From assembly GCA_965368335.1 (NCBI GenBank), contig CBDUMN010000012.1, positions 1-54,288 on the forward strand: DNA of 54,288 bases, in the 5' to 3' direction. The first letter of the stretch is position 1. The number at the start of each line of letters is the position of its first letter. Position numbers and translations under genes: made by a program. A model generated the notes under the pieces. That model was not told where the DNA came from. It did no database searches and saw nothing but the letters and a program-made list of their open reading frames with translations. This document shows, piece by piece, positions 41,485-51,094 of the stretch. The DNA is from CBDUMN01 sp965368335. GTDB taxonomy: Bacteria; Pseudomonadota; Alphaproteobacteria; Rhodospirillales; JAPHRK01.

Positions 41485-42411
41485 TCACCAAGGATCGGGG
41501 ACCAGCATTACCGGCTCCTCAACAGCCATGCGGGCGCCATTAAAGCGACCAAGCTCATTGACTCGGATGGCTTCGGAAAGAACATTCAAATAGGCCTCGC
41601 CTTTCTCCGAATATGCGCTTAAGCCACCAACCAGATCGAGGCCTTTCAAAACTTCTTCCCTTTGAGCCCTGAGGGCGGCGCGGCGCATCCGGAAATCCTG
41701 ATAGGCTGGATGGGTATTCAGATTGAGAAGGTAAGCCTCCACCGACGCCAGAGGGCTTTTGAAGGCGGCCACCCGGTAATCGCCTTTGCCGCTCCGCTGG
41801 TCGGCAGGTTCCATCCCCTTCCCCCAGGCCCACTGACCAAAGAGCGCATTACCCTCACGGGCAAAACGCGACCGCCCGTAGGCGCTCTCAACCGCGGCCT
41901 GAACCAGAGCTAAGGAAACGGGGACCGCATCGACGCGCCTGACCAACCGGTCAAACTCACTGGGCTCATCGATGCCTTGCCAATCTTCAAGTTCGTATTT
42001 TTCAGCCAATTGGCGCAGCCATTCCAGATCATCCCCTTTAAGGGACAGGTCTTCTTTGACACGCTCCCGCAGTTTCAGAAGGCGCGTTCTGTCATGGGTT
42101 ACCTTGCCATTGGCCTCCAGCACTAAAGGCAACATAGTGCGAAAAAAAATATCTTTCCGCGCATCCGCCCCATGAACGCCTCGCCATTTGGAGGGAACCT
42201 TCTCAAGCAACAAGCGCGGCACGACCGCTCCCTCCGCAGCCACCCCAGTAAGGGTATAGCCCCGCGAATCGTAATAAGCCGTCAGTTCGACGCCATTGGC
42301 GAAAGAAAACTCATCGGAGGGAAAAAGCACCGTCTTGACCGAGACCCCCGCGACAAGAGAAACCGTCACGGCAATCCCACCCAAAAGTTTTTTGTTCTTT
42401 AAGAAGGCCAC
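41485..42411 (-). CDS. Bax-like glucosaminidase family protein
   Basis: 308-residue peptidoglycan hydrolase of the FlgJ/Bax glucosaminidase type. An N-terminal membrane anchor or signal segment (about residues 8-30) puts the domain in the periplasm. The catalytic Glu is probably Glu175 (QAAVESAYGRSRFA), followed by NALFGQWAW, typical of the fold. Later motifs include SVEAYLLNLNTHPAY and GLSAYSEKGEAYL. GTG start with GGAAAG upstream. Adjacent to biotin genes, but functionally unrelated as far as I can see. Confidence 0.9.
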   Translation of the reverse strand: MAFLKNKKLLGGIAVTVSLVAGVSVKTVLFPSDEFSFANGVELTAYYDSRGYTLTGVAAEGAVVPRLLLEKVPSKWRGVHGADARKDIFFRTMLPLVLEANGKVTHDRTRLLKLRERVKEDLSLKGDDLEWLRQLAEKYELEDWQGIDEPSEFDRLVRRVDAVPVSLALVQAAVESAYGRSRFAREGNALFGQWAWGKGMEPADQRSGKGDYRVAAFKSPLASVEAYLLNLNTHPAYQDFRMRRAALRAQREEVLKGLDLVGGLSAYSEKGEAYLNVLSEAIRVNELGRFNGARMAVEEPVMLVPDPW

Positions 42412-42439
42412 GCCGCTTTCCGGTGACTATTGACGAGGA

Positions 42440-43135
42440 TCAGGACGCCTTATGTATCCCATTGACAAGCTCAGTCAAATCGGGAACCGCAGACCAATCT
42501 ATTTCACCCTGCTGACGGGGAACGGAGACAATGGATATACCAGGAAGCAATCGCACCAAAGTCGCTACAGTTTCTTCGACCGGTACGGGGCATTCTTCAC
42601 TTTCCGAAACCACAACACCTGCAAGGGGAACGCCGCCGCTCTCAAGCGCCTTCACCGCCGTCAGAGCATGGGACAAACTGCCCAGATAGCTTCCCGTCAC
42701 CAGAAGCGCCGGAATTTTAAGATCCGCCGCCCAGTCTAGAACCGTCCTGGGCCCACCCAACGGCACCATAACCCCGCCGACCCCCTCGATAAGCAGCGTT
42801 CCTATATTTTGAACAATCGCCTCGCGACAAAAGGATATCAGTTCATCGTAAGGGATGGATCGACCGTCCCGTTCAGCCGCCATATCCGGCGACAAGGCTT
42901 GTTTAAACCGCCAGGGAGATATCCCCGCAATGGTTTCCTCATCGATTGGCGATCCGAGCGCATCAAGCAGAAGGTAGGTATCGCTCTCACTGGCGGTTTC
43001 AGCATCGTAACCGCTGATCACCGGCTTGAGCGCTTTGACGGCCCGCCCTTTTTTTCGCAACTGACGGCACAGAGCTGAAGTTACCAAGGTCTTGCCGATT
43101 TCAGTGCCGCAGGAGGTGATAAAAAACGCGCTCAC
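42440..43135 (-). CDS. bioD: Dethiobiotin synthetase
   Basis: 231-residue enzyme that closes the ureido ring of biotin: DAPA plus CO2 and ATP gives dethiobiotin. The P-loop is TSCGTEIGKTLVT near the N-terminus; K-P-V-I-S-G and LLIEGVGGVMVPL are also family motifs. The GTG start overlaps the bioF stop by four bases (GTGA), so translation is coupled. Confidence 0.94.
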   Translation of the reverse strand: MSAFFITSCGTEIGKTLVTSALCRQLRKKGRAVKALKPVISGYDAETASESDTYLLLDALGSPIDEETIAGISPWRFKQALSPDMAAERDGRSIPYDELISFCREAIVQNIGTLLIEGVGGVMVPLGGPRTVLDWAADLKIPALLVTGSYLGSLSHALTAVKALESGGVPLAGVVVSESEECPVPVEETVATLVRLLPGISIVSVPRQQGEIDWSAVPDLTELVNGIHKAS

Positions 43136-44325
43136 ACGACCGCTCCATTGTGGAACAAGGGCTGAAACTTCATACCGTCAATCAGCTCGGCCAGCCGCAA
43201 CACATCCTCATCGCGGTGTTCGGCCGAGAAGGTCAGGCGCAGCCGCGCCGTCCCTTCAGGTACGGTGGGCGGTCGAATGGCCGTAACCAGAAAGCCTTGA
43301 TTTTCCAATTGCGCCGAAGCCGCCAAGGCCTCCGCAGCTTCACCCACAACCACCGGCACGATGGAGCTTTCCGCTTCCGGCAATCCCAATGCGCGGGTAA
43401 ACAGCCTGGCTTTCTCCAGCGGTGCGGCACAACGCCCCCGATCCGCCTCAATGATTTCCAACGACGCCAAGACCCCAGCCAACAGGGAAGGCGGGAGCCC
43501 GGTGGTATAGATGACACTGCGCGCTCGGTTGAGCAAAAAGTCTATGACGCTTTTGGAAGCGCAGATATAGCCGCCGTAGGCTCCAACAGCTTTCGAAAGC
43601 GTCCCCATTTGCAAAGGGACCTCCACATCATTTCCCAGACTTCGCCAATGGGCGGTCGATCCACGCCCCTCTCCCAGAACGCCGAAACCATGGGCGTCGT
43701 CGGTCATTAACCAGCCATCGAACTCCCGCGCAAGATCACTCAGCATGGGCAAAGGGGCCAAATCGCCGTCCATGCTGAAAACTCCTTCGGTGAGGATCAG
43801 ACAATGGCGGTAGTCGCCCCGCAGCGTTTCGAGTTTGGCCTGGCAATCCTCCGCATCGTTGTGACGGAACAAAACAATCTCCGCCCGGCTCAAACGGCTT
43901 CCCGCATGCATGCAGGCATGGGCGAGTTCGTCCATCAAAATCAGGTCGCCCGGCCCCACCAGTGCAGGGATAATTCCAAGGTTTGCCAAATAACCACTAC
44001 CGAACAGCAGAGCGGCTTCACTCCCTTTCAAGGTCGCCAGTTTTTGCTCGACCGCGCCATTGAGCGAATGGTTGCCGGTAACCAACCTCGACGCCCCAGC
44101 CCCGAAGCCGTGCCGATCCAAGCTCTTTCGTGCGGCTTCAATTACTTTAGGGTGGGTGGAAAGATTGAGATAGTCGTTGCAGCAAAAGGAAAGATGGTCT
44201 TTTCCGTCCCGCCGGGCAGCCGCTCCGGCGGAACGATCCGTATCTTTCAGGCTGCGTTTGAGGCTATTGGTTTCCAGCTTGGCGAGTTTCGCCTCGACCA
44301 TCGCATTGAGCGACCGGTTGATCAT
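43132..44325 (-). CDS. bioF: 8-amino-7-oxononanoate synthase
   Basis: 397-residue PLP enzyme that joins pimeloyl thioester and alanine. Family marks are FGAGASRLVTGNHSLN, the substrate/cofactor motif DDAHGFGVLGEGRG and the PLP lysine in GTLSKAVGAYGGY. First gene of the minus-strand bioFD pair; divergent from bioA across 217 bases, in which I could not identify a convincing BirA or BioR operator. Confidence 0.95.
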   Translation of the reverse strand: MINRSLNAMVEAKLAKLETNSLKRSLKDTDRSAGAAARRDGKDHLSFCCNDYLNLSTHPKVIEAARKSLDRHGFGAGASRLVTGNHSLNGAVEQKLATLKGSEAALLFGSGYLANLGIIPALVGPGDLILMDELAHACMHAGSRLSRAEIVLFRHNDAEDCQAKLETLRGDYRHCLILTEGVFSMDGDLAPLPMLSDLAREFDGWLMTDDAHGFGVLGEGRGSTAHWRSLGNDVEVPLQMGTLSKAVGAYGGYICASKSVIDFLLNRARSVIYTTGLPPSLLAGVLASLEIIEADRGRCAAPLEKARLFTRALGLPEAESSIVPVVVGEAAEALAASAQLENQGFLVTAIRPPTVPEGTARLRLTFSAEHRDEDVLRLAELIDGMKFQPLFHNGAVV

Positions 44326-44542
44326 TTTTCGTCCTAATTTTGACTCCGTCGCCCATTCCCCAAATTTAACACCCAGGCCTTAGGGGCGAGCGGAATACTA
44401 CTTCATTTACCGTGTAGACCGACAACACAAACCTTCAAATCGCTTGTTGATTTGCATATTCATCACAGTTATGGGCATGTTGTAACCAACAGGTCGTAAA
44501 GACGCCAGTAAAACAAAGCAAAATCCTTCGCCGAGGAACGCC

Positions 44543-45808
44543 ATGATGACAAACGAATCCGCAGCCGCAAACCATCTGTGGCGACCCTACACCCAAATGT
44601 TGACTACTCCGGCAGCCATGCGGGCGCTGGTAACGCAAGGAAGCCGCATCCGTCTCTCAACCGGTAAAGAACTGATCGATGGCATCTCCTCTTGGTGGTC
44701 GGCTTGTCACGGCTATAATCACCCCCACATCATCCACGCGATGGAAAGCCAGCTCACCTCCATGCCCCATGTGATGTTGGGAGGGCTAACCCATACCCCG
44801 GCTGAAAAATTGGCGACCCGACTGGCCAAACTTCTGCCTGGCAATCTCGACCATGTATTTTTGGCCGATTCCGGCTCGGTTTCGGTGGAAGTGGCGCTCA
44901 AGATGGCGCTGCAATATTGGCTCAACAAAGGGGTGACGGGTCGCCATAAATTCCTCTGTTTCAACGATGCCTATCACGGCGACACGGTCGGCGCGATGAG
45001 CGTCTGCGACCCGGAAGAAAGCATGCATAGCCTATTCGCCGGTTTGCTGCCCGAACAGATGATCACTCCCCTTCCCCAGACCGAAGAACAGCGACAAGCT
45101 TTTGATACCCTTCTGGCGGAAAACAAAGATCGGTTGGCCGGTATCATTATCGAGCCCCTCATCCAAGGGGCGGGCGGCATGAAAATACACAGCCCGAAAA
45201 CCCTGAAATTCATCCGAGAAACCGCCAAAAAACACGACATCCTTTTTATCGCCGATGAAATTATGACCGGCTTCGGCCGTACCGGCCGCATGTTCGCCTG
45301 CGAAGAAGCCGAAATCGTTCCCGACATCATTTGCCTCGGCAAGGCGCTCACCGGCGGCACGATCACCCTGGCCGCCACGGTGGCCACCACCGAAGTTTTC
45401 AACTCCTTCCTCTCCGAAGACCCGGAAAAGGCTCTCATGCACGGCCCAACCTTTATGGGCAATCCTTTGGCCTGCTCCGCCGCCAACGCCTCACTCGACC
45501 TGTTCGACAGCGAGCCCCGCTTGGCTCAAGTCGCCAAGATCGAAAAACACCTCAAGGAGGCTCTTGAACCCTGCCGTGCGATCAAGGGCGTCGTCGATGT
45601 GAGAGTCAAAGGGGCTATTGGTGCAGTACAGGTCGAAAGCTTAAAAGACAACGATTGGCTGAAGGCCCGCTTCATCGAAGAAGGTGTCTGGCTTCGTCCC
45701 TATGGCGATATCGTCTATACCGCCCCGCCTTTCATCATATCGGCAGAAGATTTGGCTCAGCTAACGGGGGCCATGGTTCACGTACTGAAAGAATGGGAAA
45801 AGCTCTAA
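44543..45808 (+). CDS. bioA: Adenosylmethionine-8-amino-7-oxononanoate aminotransferase
   Basis: 421-residue class III PLP aminotransferase that uses SAM as amino donor to make DAPA. N-terminal HLWRPYTQM and SWWSACHGYNHP are typical of BioA; FLADSGSVSVEVALKMA, FIADEIMTGFGRTG and the PLP lysine in GKALTGGTITLA follow. Start at 44543 (ATG-ATG) with CGAGGA upstream. Its end overlaps the convergent transporter gene by four bases. bioB is not in the window. Confidence 0.95.
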   Translation: MMTNESAAANHLWRPYTQMLTTPAAMRALVTQGSRIRLSTGKELIDGISSWWSACHGYNHPHIIHAMESQLTSMPHVMLGGLTHTPAEKLATRLAKLLPGNLDHVFLADSGSVSVEVALKMALQYWLNKGVTGRHKFLCFNDAYHGDTVGAMSVCDPEESMHSLFAGLLPEQMITPLPQTEEQRQAFDTLLAENKDRLAGIIIEPLIQGAGGMKIHSPKTLKFIRETAKKHDILFIADEIMTGFGRTGRMFACEEAEIVPDIICLGKALTGGTITLAATVATTEVFNSFLSEDPEKALMHGPTFMGNPLACSAANASLDLFDSEPRLAQVAKIEKHLKEALEPCRAIKGVVDVRVKGAIGAVQVESLKDNDWLKARFIEEGVWLRPYGDIVYTAPPFIISAEDLAQLTGAMVHVLKEWEKL

Positions 45809-47238
45809 AGCAGCCACTCCAAGACGCCCAAATATAGTGAAATCAGGGTCAGCCCGAGAAGGGTATAGACCCCATTCCATTTAATCCCCACCGTCGGCGG
45901 AGAAACCTTGGCGATTTGGCCGACGAGAACCGTCGTTGCCGTGAAAGGCGATGATGCTCCGGTGACCGACCATCCGGCAGTAATCGCAACAGCCATGACG
46001 ACAGGCGATAGGCCGAGGGCTTCCAAATCAGGCAGAAGTCCTCCCAAAAGGGTGACCGATAAGATTGGGTTCATCCCCCCTTGCCCGGCCAGCGCAACGA
46101 GCCATGCGGCTGAAATGGGAACGAGCCAGGGAACCGCACCCGCCACGCCTGAAACGATGTCATTGCCGTCCATCAGATATTGACGAACCAACACCGCGCC
46201 TGCGCCGCCGATGACTGCTGCCGACCACAGCAAGGCGATCTCGTTGCGGTAGCTGGGAAACGCATCCCGCAGATGCCGGTTAATCCGGCGGCCGGACAGC
46301 ATAACGGCGCGCCCCAGACCATGCCCCAAGAACTGAATGCAAAGCCAAGCCGTCGCAATCAGCGGAACCACGATCATCACGGCCACGGCCATGCGAACAT
46401 CGGCCAGATGCTTCACCCCATAGGCGAGGCAAAAAACCAACACAACAAGCCCAACAACCGGCAACAACAGATGCCAGCCGCCGAGGACCGTTTCACCGGC
46501 AAGACTACTCGGGCGACCTGTCGGCTTGAACAACCGGTCGAGAAACCAGCCGAGGAAAGCGAGGCCGAAACCGGTGACCAAGGTAAACGGCAGGACTGCT
46601 TCCCAATGGGTTTCCGGCAAAATCGACAGGGTCACCGCCATCGACAAGGCCAGGGGCGACCATGTCAGGGTCGTGGTAAAACCGCGCTGAACCGCCACCA
46701 ACATGCGCTGCAGGCGTAACCTGCGAACAATTTCATCTTTCTCCCGCGCATTGCTTTTTTCGACCATCGTTCCCAACAAAGCGATAGAGCCGTAATTGAG
46801 CACCATGCCGAACAGATGGCCGCCAAGAGTCAGCGCCAAATAGCGTCGGCCGGGCTTTTGGCGGGACAGGAAAAGCCCGCATCGCCGGATCATCGGCGAG
46901 GTCTGCGAGGCGAACCGCAAGGTTCCGAGCACGGCGAAAAAAGCGGCGACGAAACACCCGCCAAACAGGATTTTATCGATATTGCGCCAAGGGTCGGGCG
47001 AACTCACCCCCACGGCCCCAAGCACCAAGGCCGAAACCGATAAAAAAACCAGCCCTTTGGCGCCCATTCCTCTCAGAACCGAGAGAAAATAGACAAGGAC
47101 TGCAGCTTCCGCGCTCAAGCGGAGAACCGACGAAGACAAAGCCTCTCCCCCCACTGTAGCGATGGCTGTTATCGCCAGCGCCACAGCGGCAAGAGTTTTC
47201 CGTCGACCAGCGGAAAAGACATGAGAAAACTTCGCCAT
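45805..47238 (-). CDS. Polytopic membrane transporter, ion-transporter superfamily-like
   Basis: 477 residues with about 12 membrane helices and a basic loop between them (REKDEIVRRLRLQRM). Two loosely related halves with hairpin-like segments (HLFGMVLNYGSIALLG and AITAGWSVTGASSPFTAT) resemble secondary carriers of the IT superfamily (CitT/ArsB/DcuC-like). I cannot name the substrate. It overlaps bioA convergently and is upstream-adjacent to the patatin gene on the same strand. Confidence 0.65.
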   Translation of the reverse strand: MAKFSHVFSAGRRKTLAAVALAITAIATVGGEALSSSVLRLSAEAAVLVYFLSVLRGMGAKGLVFLSVSALVLGAVGVSSPDPWRNIDKILFGGCFVAAFFAVLGTLRFASQTSPMIRRCGLFLSRQKPGRRYLALTLGGHLFGMVLNYGSIALLGTMVEKSNAREKDEIVRRLRLQRMLVAVQRGFTTTLTWSPLALSMAVTLSILPETHWEAVLPFTLVTGFGLAFLGWFLDRLFKPTGRPSSLAGETVLGGWHLLLPVVGLVVLVFCLAYGVKHLADVRMAVAVMIVVPLIATAWLCIQFLGHGLGRAVMLSGRRINRHLRDAFPSYRNEIALLWSAAVIGGAGAVLVRQYLMDGNDIVSGVAGAVPWLVPISAAWLVALAGQGGMNPILSVTLLGGLLPDLEALGLSPVVMAVAITAGWSVTGASSPFTATTVLVGQIAKVSPPTVGIKWNGVYTLLGLTLISLYLGVLEWLL

Positions 47239-47280
47239 AAACTCACTATATGGGATTTCGTTTGCAGTGGAAAAGCAGGA

Positions 47281-48399
47281 CTAACGTTCCAACAGAAGCG
47301 GAACCAACCGGTCGAGCATGGCCTGGGTTTCTTCTTTGTCGATATAATCGCGAGCCAAATCCTGCAAGCGATCGAGGTTTTTTGGCGTGGCGTCGTCAAG
47401 TGCGGCGTTGGCTTTTTGCAATTTTGGCTGAAACCGGAAATATCGCCCGCCTTCTTCAAGCGCCCCAGGCAACAGCTCCTTTAACTGATGATCCACCGCA
47501 TCGGCCGGACCATTGAACAGGATATCGACGAGAGGACGGGCCCACTGAATGCCCCCCCAGTTTTCCGCCTTCTTGAAATCGACGGGAGGAACATACCAGC
47601 CCGTCCCAAGAGAAACGATGACTAAATCCTCTGCTTCGGGGAAGGTCCGGCGCGCCTCAGTCACCGCACAGAGCGCCGGATTATGGGCCACCACGCCGCC
47701 ATCTATATAGCCGTGCTCCGCCGCACCGGCCAAATCCTTGAAATGAACCGGCGGAAAATAAGTAGGGGCGGCCGATGTCGCCTTTGCAACATCTTCAATG
47801 CGGAAATCTTCGGACTTATCGGCTCGGGCGTGTCGACGCTTGAAGAACTTTGCACCGCCGCCATCAAGGCAATAAGACGTGATAAGCACTTCACGCAGAG
47901 CTTCTGAGAGAATGCCGCCGCCAAGGTAATCACCAATTAGTTTTTCCGCCCCATCCCAAGGATATCGGGACGATCCGACAGCTTTGAGCGCACGAAAATC
48001 CCTGAACAGAGAAACATCGAACACTTCACCACCACGCTCCACGTACATATCGGCCAGGGCGCGCGCGTCATGGCGCGGCCGTCCGTTCTCACCCATAACA
48101 GTCAACCCCAGGGCCAACACCCCACCGGTCGAAGTCCCCGCCACCATGTCAAAACAATCGGCGAGACGCAGCCCCGGATCGCCAGAAGCTTTTTGCAGTC
48201 GGCGCTCAATTTCCAGCATCATCATCGCCGGAACGACCCCGCGGATTCCCCCACCGTCAATGGAGAGGATGCGCACCTGATTATCGGAAATTAATTCTTC
48301 ATCGGCCCGCCGTGGCCGTTTGGGTCGCCGCACCTCTTCAAAGCGCTTACGGACCCATTCCCCCCAACCTGAAAGCGTTCTATCGAGGTGTTTCTGCAT
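47281..48399 (-). CDS. Patatin-like phospholipase
   Basis: 372-residue lipid acyl hydrolase. The oxyanion motif DGGGIRG is at about 48-54, the catalytic Ser is Ser90 (AGTSTGG) and the partner Asp is Asp233 (YIDGGVVAHNP), so the Ser-Asp dyad is intact. No signal peptide. This domain also occurs as a CBASS effector (CapV), but no CD-NTase or accessory gene is nearby, so a housekeeping lipid role is more likely. Confidence 0.9.
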   Translation of the reverse strand: MQKHLDRTLSGWGEWVRKRFEEVRRPKRPRRADEELISDNQVRILSIDGGGIRGVVPAMMMLEIERRLQKASGDPGLRLADCFDMVAGTSTGGVLALGLTVMGENGRPRHDARALADMYVERGGEVFDVSLFRDFRALKAVGSSRYPWDGAEKLIGDYLGGGILSEALREVLITSYCLDGGGAKFFKRRHARADKSEDFRIEDVAKATSAAPTYFPPVHFKDLAGAAEHGYIDGGVVAHNPALCAVTEARRTFPEAEDLVIVSLGTGWYVPPVDFKKAENWGGIQWARPLVDILFNGPADAVDHQLKELLPGALEEGGRYFRFQPKLQKANAALDDATPKNLDRLQDLARDYIDKEETQAMLDRLVPLLLER

Positions 48400-48404
48400 G
48401 GTGT

Positions 48405-48950
48405 TTAAGCAACGGCGTTTCTAGCAACGCCATCCGTCACCCGGGCCTTGCGGGCCGTTACCGCAAGGTCGCAGATTTCACGCACACAGCCTTGGCCGCC
48501 CAATCTTTCCGTCACATAATTGGCCGCCGCGCAGACCGACGCCACCGCATCGGCAGGCGCCAGAGCCAAGCCAACCGACTCGAAAATTGGCAGATCGTTA
48601 AGATCGTCGCCCATGTGAGCAACGGCTTCGGCAGCAATATTCAGCCGTGCGCAAATGTCTTGCAGCGTCTCAACCTTGCTCTTGCAACCGATATGGACGT
48701 GGTCGATTCCCAGGCGCTTTGCCCGATGCTCGATAGCCGGGGTGATGCTTGCGCTGATAACAGCAAACTCAATCCCTGCGGCCTGAGCGAGCTTGATGCC
48801 CATTCCATCCTTGACATTGAAGCGCCGAAGCTCGGTTCCGTCTTCGGCGTAGTAAAGGCCGCCATCGGTCAGCACACCATCCACATCCAAGGAGATGAGT
48901 TTGATGCCTTTCAGAGCCTCGGCCAATTCGGCGCGGGTAAGTTTCACCAT
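48405..48950 (-). CDS. kdsC: KDO-8-phosphate phosphatase (KdsC-like HAD enzyme)
   Basis: 181-residue HAD phosphatase of the C0 (tetramer-forming) type. The nucleophile motif is SLDVDGVLTDG, followed by the later motifs VISAS and GDDLNDLPIF. It removes phosphate from KDO-8-P on the way to lipopolysaccharide. I chose the ATG at 48950 with AGGA seven bases upstream; the frame continues further but overlaps the next gene. kdsD/lpt genes often adjoin kdsC but are not present here. Confidence 0.88.
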   Translation of the reverse strand: MVKLTRAELAEALKGIKLISLDVDGVLTDGGLYYAEDGTELRRFNVKDGMGIKLAQAAGIEFAVISASITPAIEHRAKRLGIDHVHIGCKSKVETLQDICARLNIAAEAVAHMGDDLNDLPIFESVGLALAPADAVASVCAAANYVTERLGGQGCVREICDLAVTARKARVTDGVARNAVA

Positions 48951-48987
48951 GGGAAATCCTAAAAAGTCCGTCCTTGCAGCGGCAAGC

Positions 48988-50940
48988 CTACAAGCGTTTT
49001 CCCTCGATGAGCAAGGCTTTGAATTTCTCTGCATCAAGAGGTCTGGCGAACAGGAACCCCTGGATTTCGTCACACCAGTGCTGTTTGAGGAAAGCCAATT
49101 GTCGCTCCGTTTCGACCCCTTCGGCGATAACCTTCAGGTTGAGGCTTTGACCAAGCGCCAGAATAGCCGCAGCCAGCCGAGCGCTTTCCTCGCTGCTCTC
49201 GATGTCGTTGACAAAACTACGGTCAATTTTCAACGCTGAAATAGGGAGGTTTTTCAAATAGCTGAGCGATGAATAGCCGGTACCGAAATCGTCGATGGCA
49301 AAGGTAATTCCCTGTTTCCCCAGCGCTTCGATAACGGCGATGCTTTTAGCCGTGTCGGTCATGATTGCGCTTTCGGTGATTTCCAACTCCAGGTGCTTGG
49401 GATCGAATCCGCTTTTATCGACAATCGCAAGAATGGACTCAACCACAGCATCGCCCTGTAATTGGCGCGTCGAAACATTGACCGAAAGCCGCAACGGCGG
49501 AAGCCCTTCATCATGCCAGCGTTTGGCTTGAGCACAGGCCTCCTTCAAGACCCACTCGCCAAGAGGGACGATCAAGCCGGTTTCTTCGGCAATGGGGATA
49601 AAATGATCGGGACGGACCCTTCCGCGTTCCGGATCGTCCCAGCGCACCAAGGCCTCCATGCCAACAACAAATCCGCTCCGAAGATCGACCTTGGGCTGAT
49701 AGTGAAGGGTGAATTCCTCACTTTCCAGCGAACGCCGCAACCGGCTTTCAATAACCAACCGGTCTTTAGCCCGCCGATCCATACCGTTATCGAAAAGAGC
49801 GATGCCTTCCTTGCCGTTTCGTTTGGCATAAGCACTGGCGATCCCGGCCTTACGAAAAAGCTCTTCACCATCATCGCCATGGTCGGGGGAAAGAACCGCA
49901 CCGATGCTGGCGCTGATGATCAAGCGCTCCTCATGCCCTGAAAGCTTAATCGGGGAAGAGAGGGCCGTACTGATTTTCCCGGCAACGGCGCGACAGGCTT
50001 CGGCCCCTTCGACGGCGGGAACAAGAATGGCGAATTCATCCCCTCCGGTGCGCGAAACCTCACAATCATCATCGACCGTATTGCGGATCCGCTGGGCCGC
50101 TACGATCAACAACTGGTCGCCTCCCGCACTGCCCAGACTTTCATTGAGAAAACGGAAATTGTTGATATTGACGTTGAGCAGCGCCAGCCGCTCTTCTTTT
50201 CCTGTCGTTTTTGCCAACTTATTCTTTAAGGCATGCATGAAGGTGCGGCGATTTTCCAGACCGGTCAGCACGTCAGTTTTAGCCCGATGATGGACCTCTT
50301 CCTCAGCTTTTTTGCGCCGGTCGATATCAGCTAAAATTCCGACATAATTGCGGACTCGTCCCTGTTCGTCATGGATGGCGATGATCGACATCCAGGCAGC
50401 GAAAACCTCACCATTACGCCGACGATTCCAAATCTCCCCTTCCCAACGCCCATTCTTCTGGAGACGCCGCCAAAGCACCTTGTAAAAATCGTCATCATGA
50501 CGTTCGGAGCGCAGAAGAGACGGCGTTTTCCCGAACACGTCACGGCTTTCATATCCGGTGATGGAGGTAAAGGCGCTGTTGACCGAAACGATTTTGTTGT
50601 CCGGGTCGGTGATCATAATCCCTTCGGAAGTCGCCTCGAAAACCGCCGAGGCTAAGATAAGATTGTCTTTCACCCGGCTTTGTTTTTTGAGGCTTGCCCC
50701 CGACGTTTGCTGAGAAACACCCATGCGGGAGGCTAAAAAAGTTAAGATAAGAATCCCCGTGGGAAGAGCGTAGGTCGCAAAATTCGCTTCCCCATCAGTG
50801 CCGCCAAGCCAATAGAACGCCGAGCCCGCCAAAACCAAACCGAGCATAATACACAGCAGCGGCAATCCTTCTGAAACTCCGCGTTTCGGGGCTCCCGTTG
50901 CGGTCACTGAAGACAAAACGTTTTCGTCAAACTGATTCAA
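48988..50940 (-). CDS. Membrane PAS-GGDEF-EAL protein (cyclic-di-GMP turnover)
   Basis: 650 residues: two transmembrane helices (about 27-45 and 55-72), PAS domain with PAC (about 95-215), GGDEF (about 225-385) and EAL (about 395-645). The cyclase signature is intact (RTGGDEFAIL) and so is the phosphodiesterase one (GMEALVRWDDPERG, with DDFGTGYSS later). It may therefore make or degrade cyclic-di-GMP depending on the PAS signal; I cannot say which activity dominates. Confidence 0.93.
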   Translation of the reverse strand: MNQFDENVLSSVTATGAPKRGVSEGLPLLCIMLGLVLAGSAFYWLGGTDGEANFATYALPTGILILTFLASRMGVSQQTSGASLKKQSRVKDNLILASAVFEATSEGIMITDPDNKIVSVNSAFTSITGYESRDVFGKTPSLLRSERHDDDFYKVLWRRLQKNGRWEGEIWNRRRNGEVFAAWMSIIAIHDEQGRVRNYVGILADIDRRKKAEEEVHHRAKTDVLTGLENRRTFMHALKNKLAKTTGKEERLALLNVNINNFRFLNESLGSAGGDQLLIVAAQRIRNTVDDDCEVSRTGGDEFAILVPAVEGAEACRAVAGKISTALSSPIKLSGHEERLIISASIGAVLSPDHGDDGEELFRKAGIASAYAKRNGKEGIALFDNGMDRRAKDRLVIESRLRRSLESEEFTLHYQPKVDLRSGFVVGMEALVRWDDPERGRVRPDHFIPIAEETGLIVPLGEWVLKEACAQAKRWHDEGLPPLRLSVNVSTRQLQGDAVVESILAIVDKSGFDPKHLELEITESAIMTDTAKSIAVIEALGKQGITFAIDDFGTGYSSLSYLKNLPISALKIDRSFVNDIESSEESARLAAAILALGQSLNLKVIAEGVETERQLAFLKQHWCDEIQGFLFARPLDAEKFKALLIEGKRL

Positions 50941-51094
50941 GCTCTATCGTTCCCACCGATTAATCTCTTGAGCCTTACGCTAGGGTCGGATCGCTTAAAG
51001 CATCAATCCGCCCCGATCAATAGTTGAGAGGCGACAATAACCCTCGGGAATCATTGCCGCAATGCCCGATCCAGTTAGAATTAGTGGGTTTCGC
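50941..51094. other. Spacer with a TAGGGTC half-repeat
   Basis: No gene. It carries TAGGGTCGGATCG at 50981-50993, sharing TAGGGTC with the interspersed inverted repeats elsewhere in the window, but without the second arm. Confidence 0.4.

Noticed and set aside
44326..44542. BirA or BioR operator between bioF and bioA
   Set aside because: TTGTAACC occurs once, but no matching second half at the required spacing and no TTATMKATAA-like site was found.
47281..48399. Patatin as a CBASS effector (CapV) and so an anti-phage island
   Set aside because: No CD-NTase, Cap2/Cap3 or other defence gene nearby; neighbours are KdsC and a transporter.
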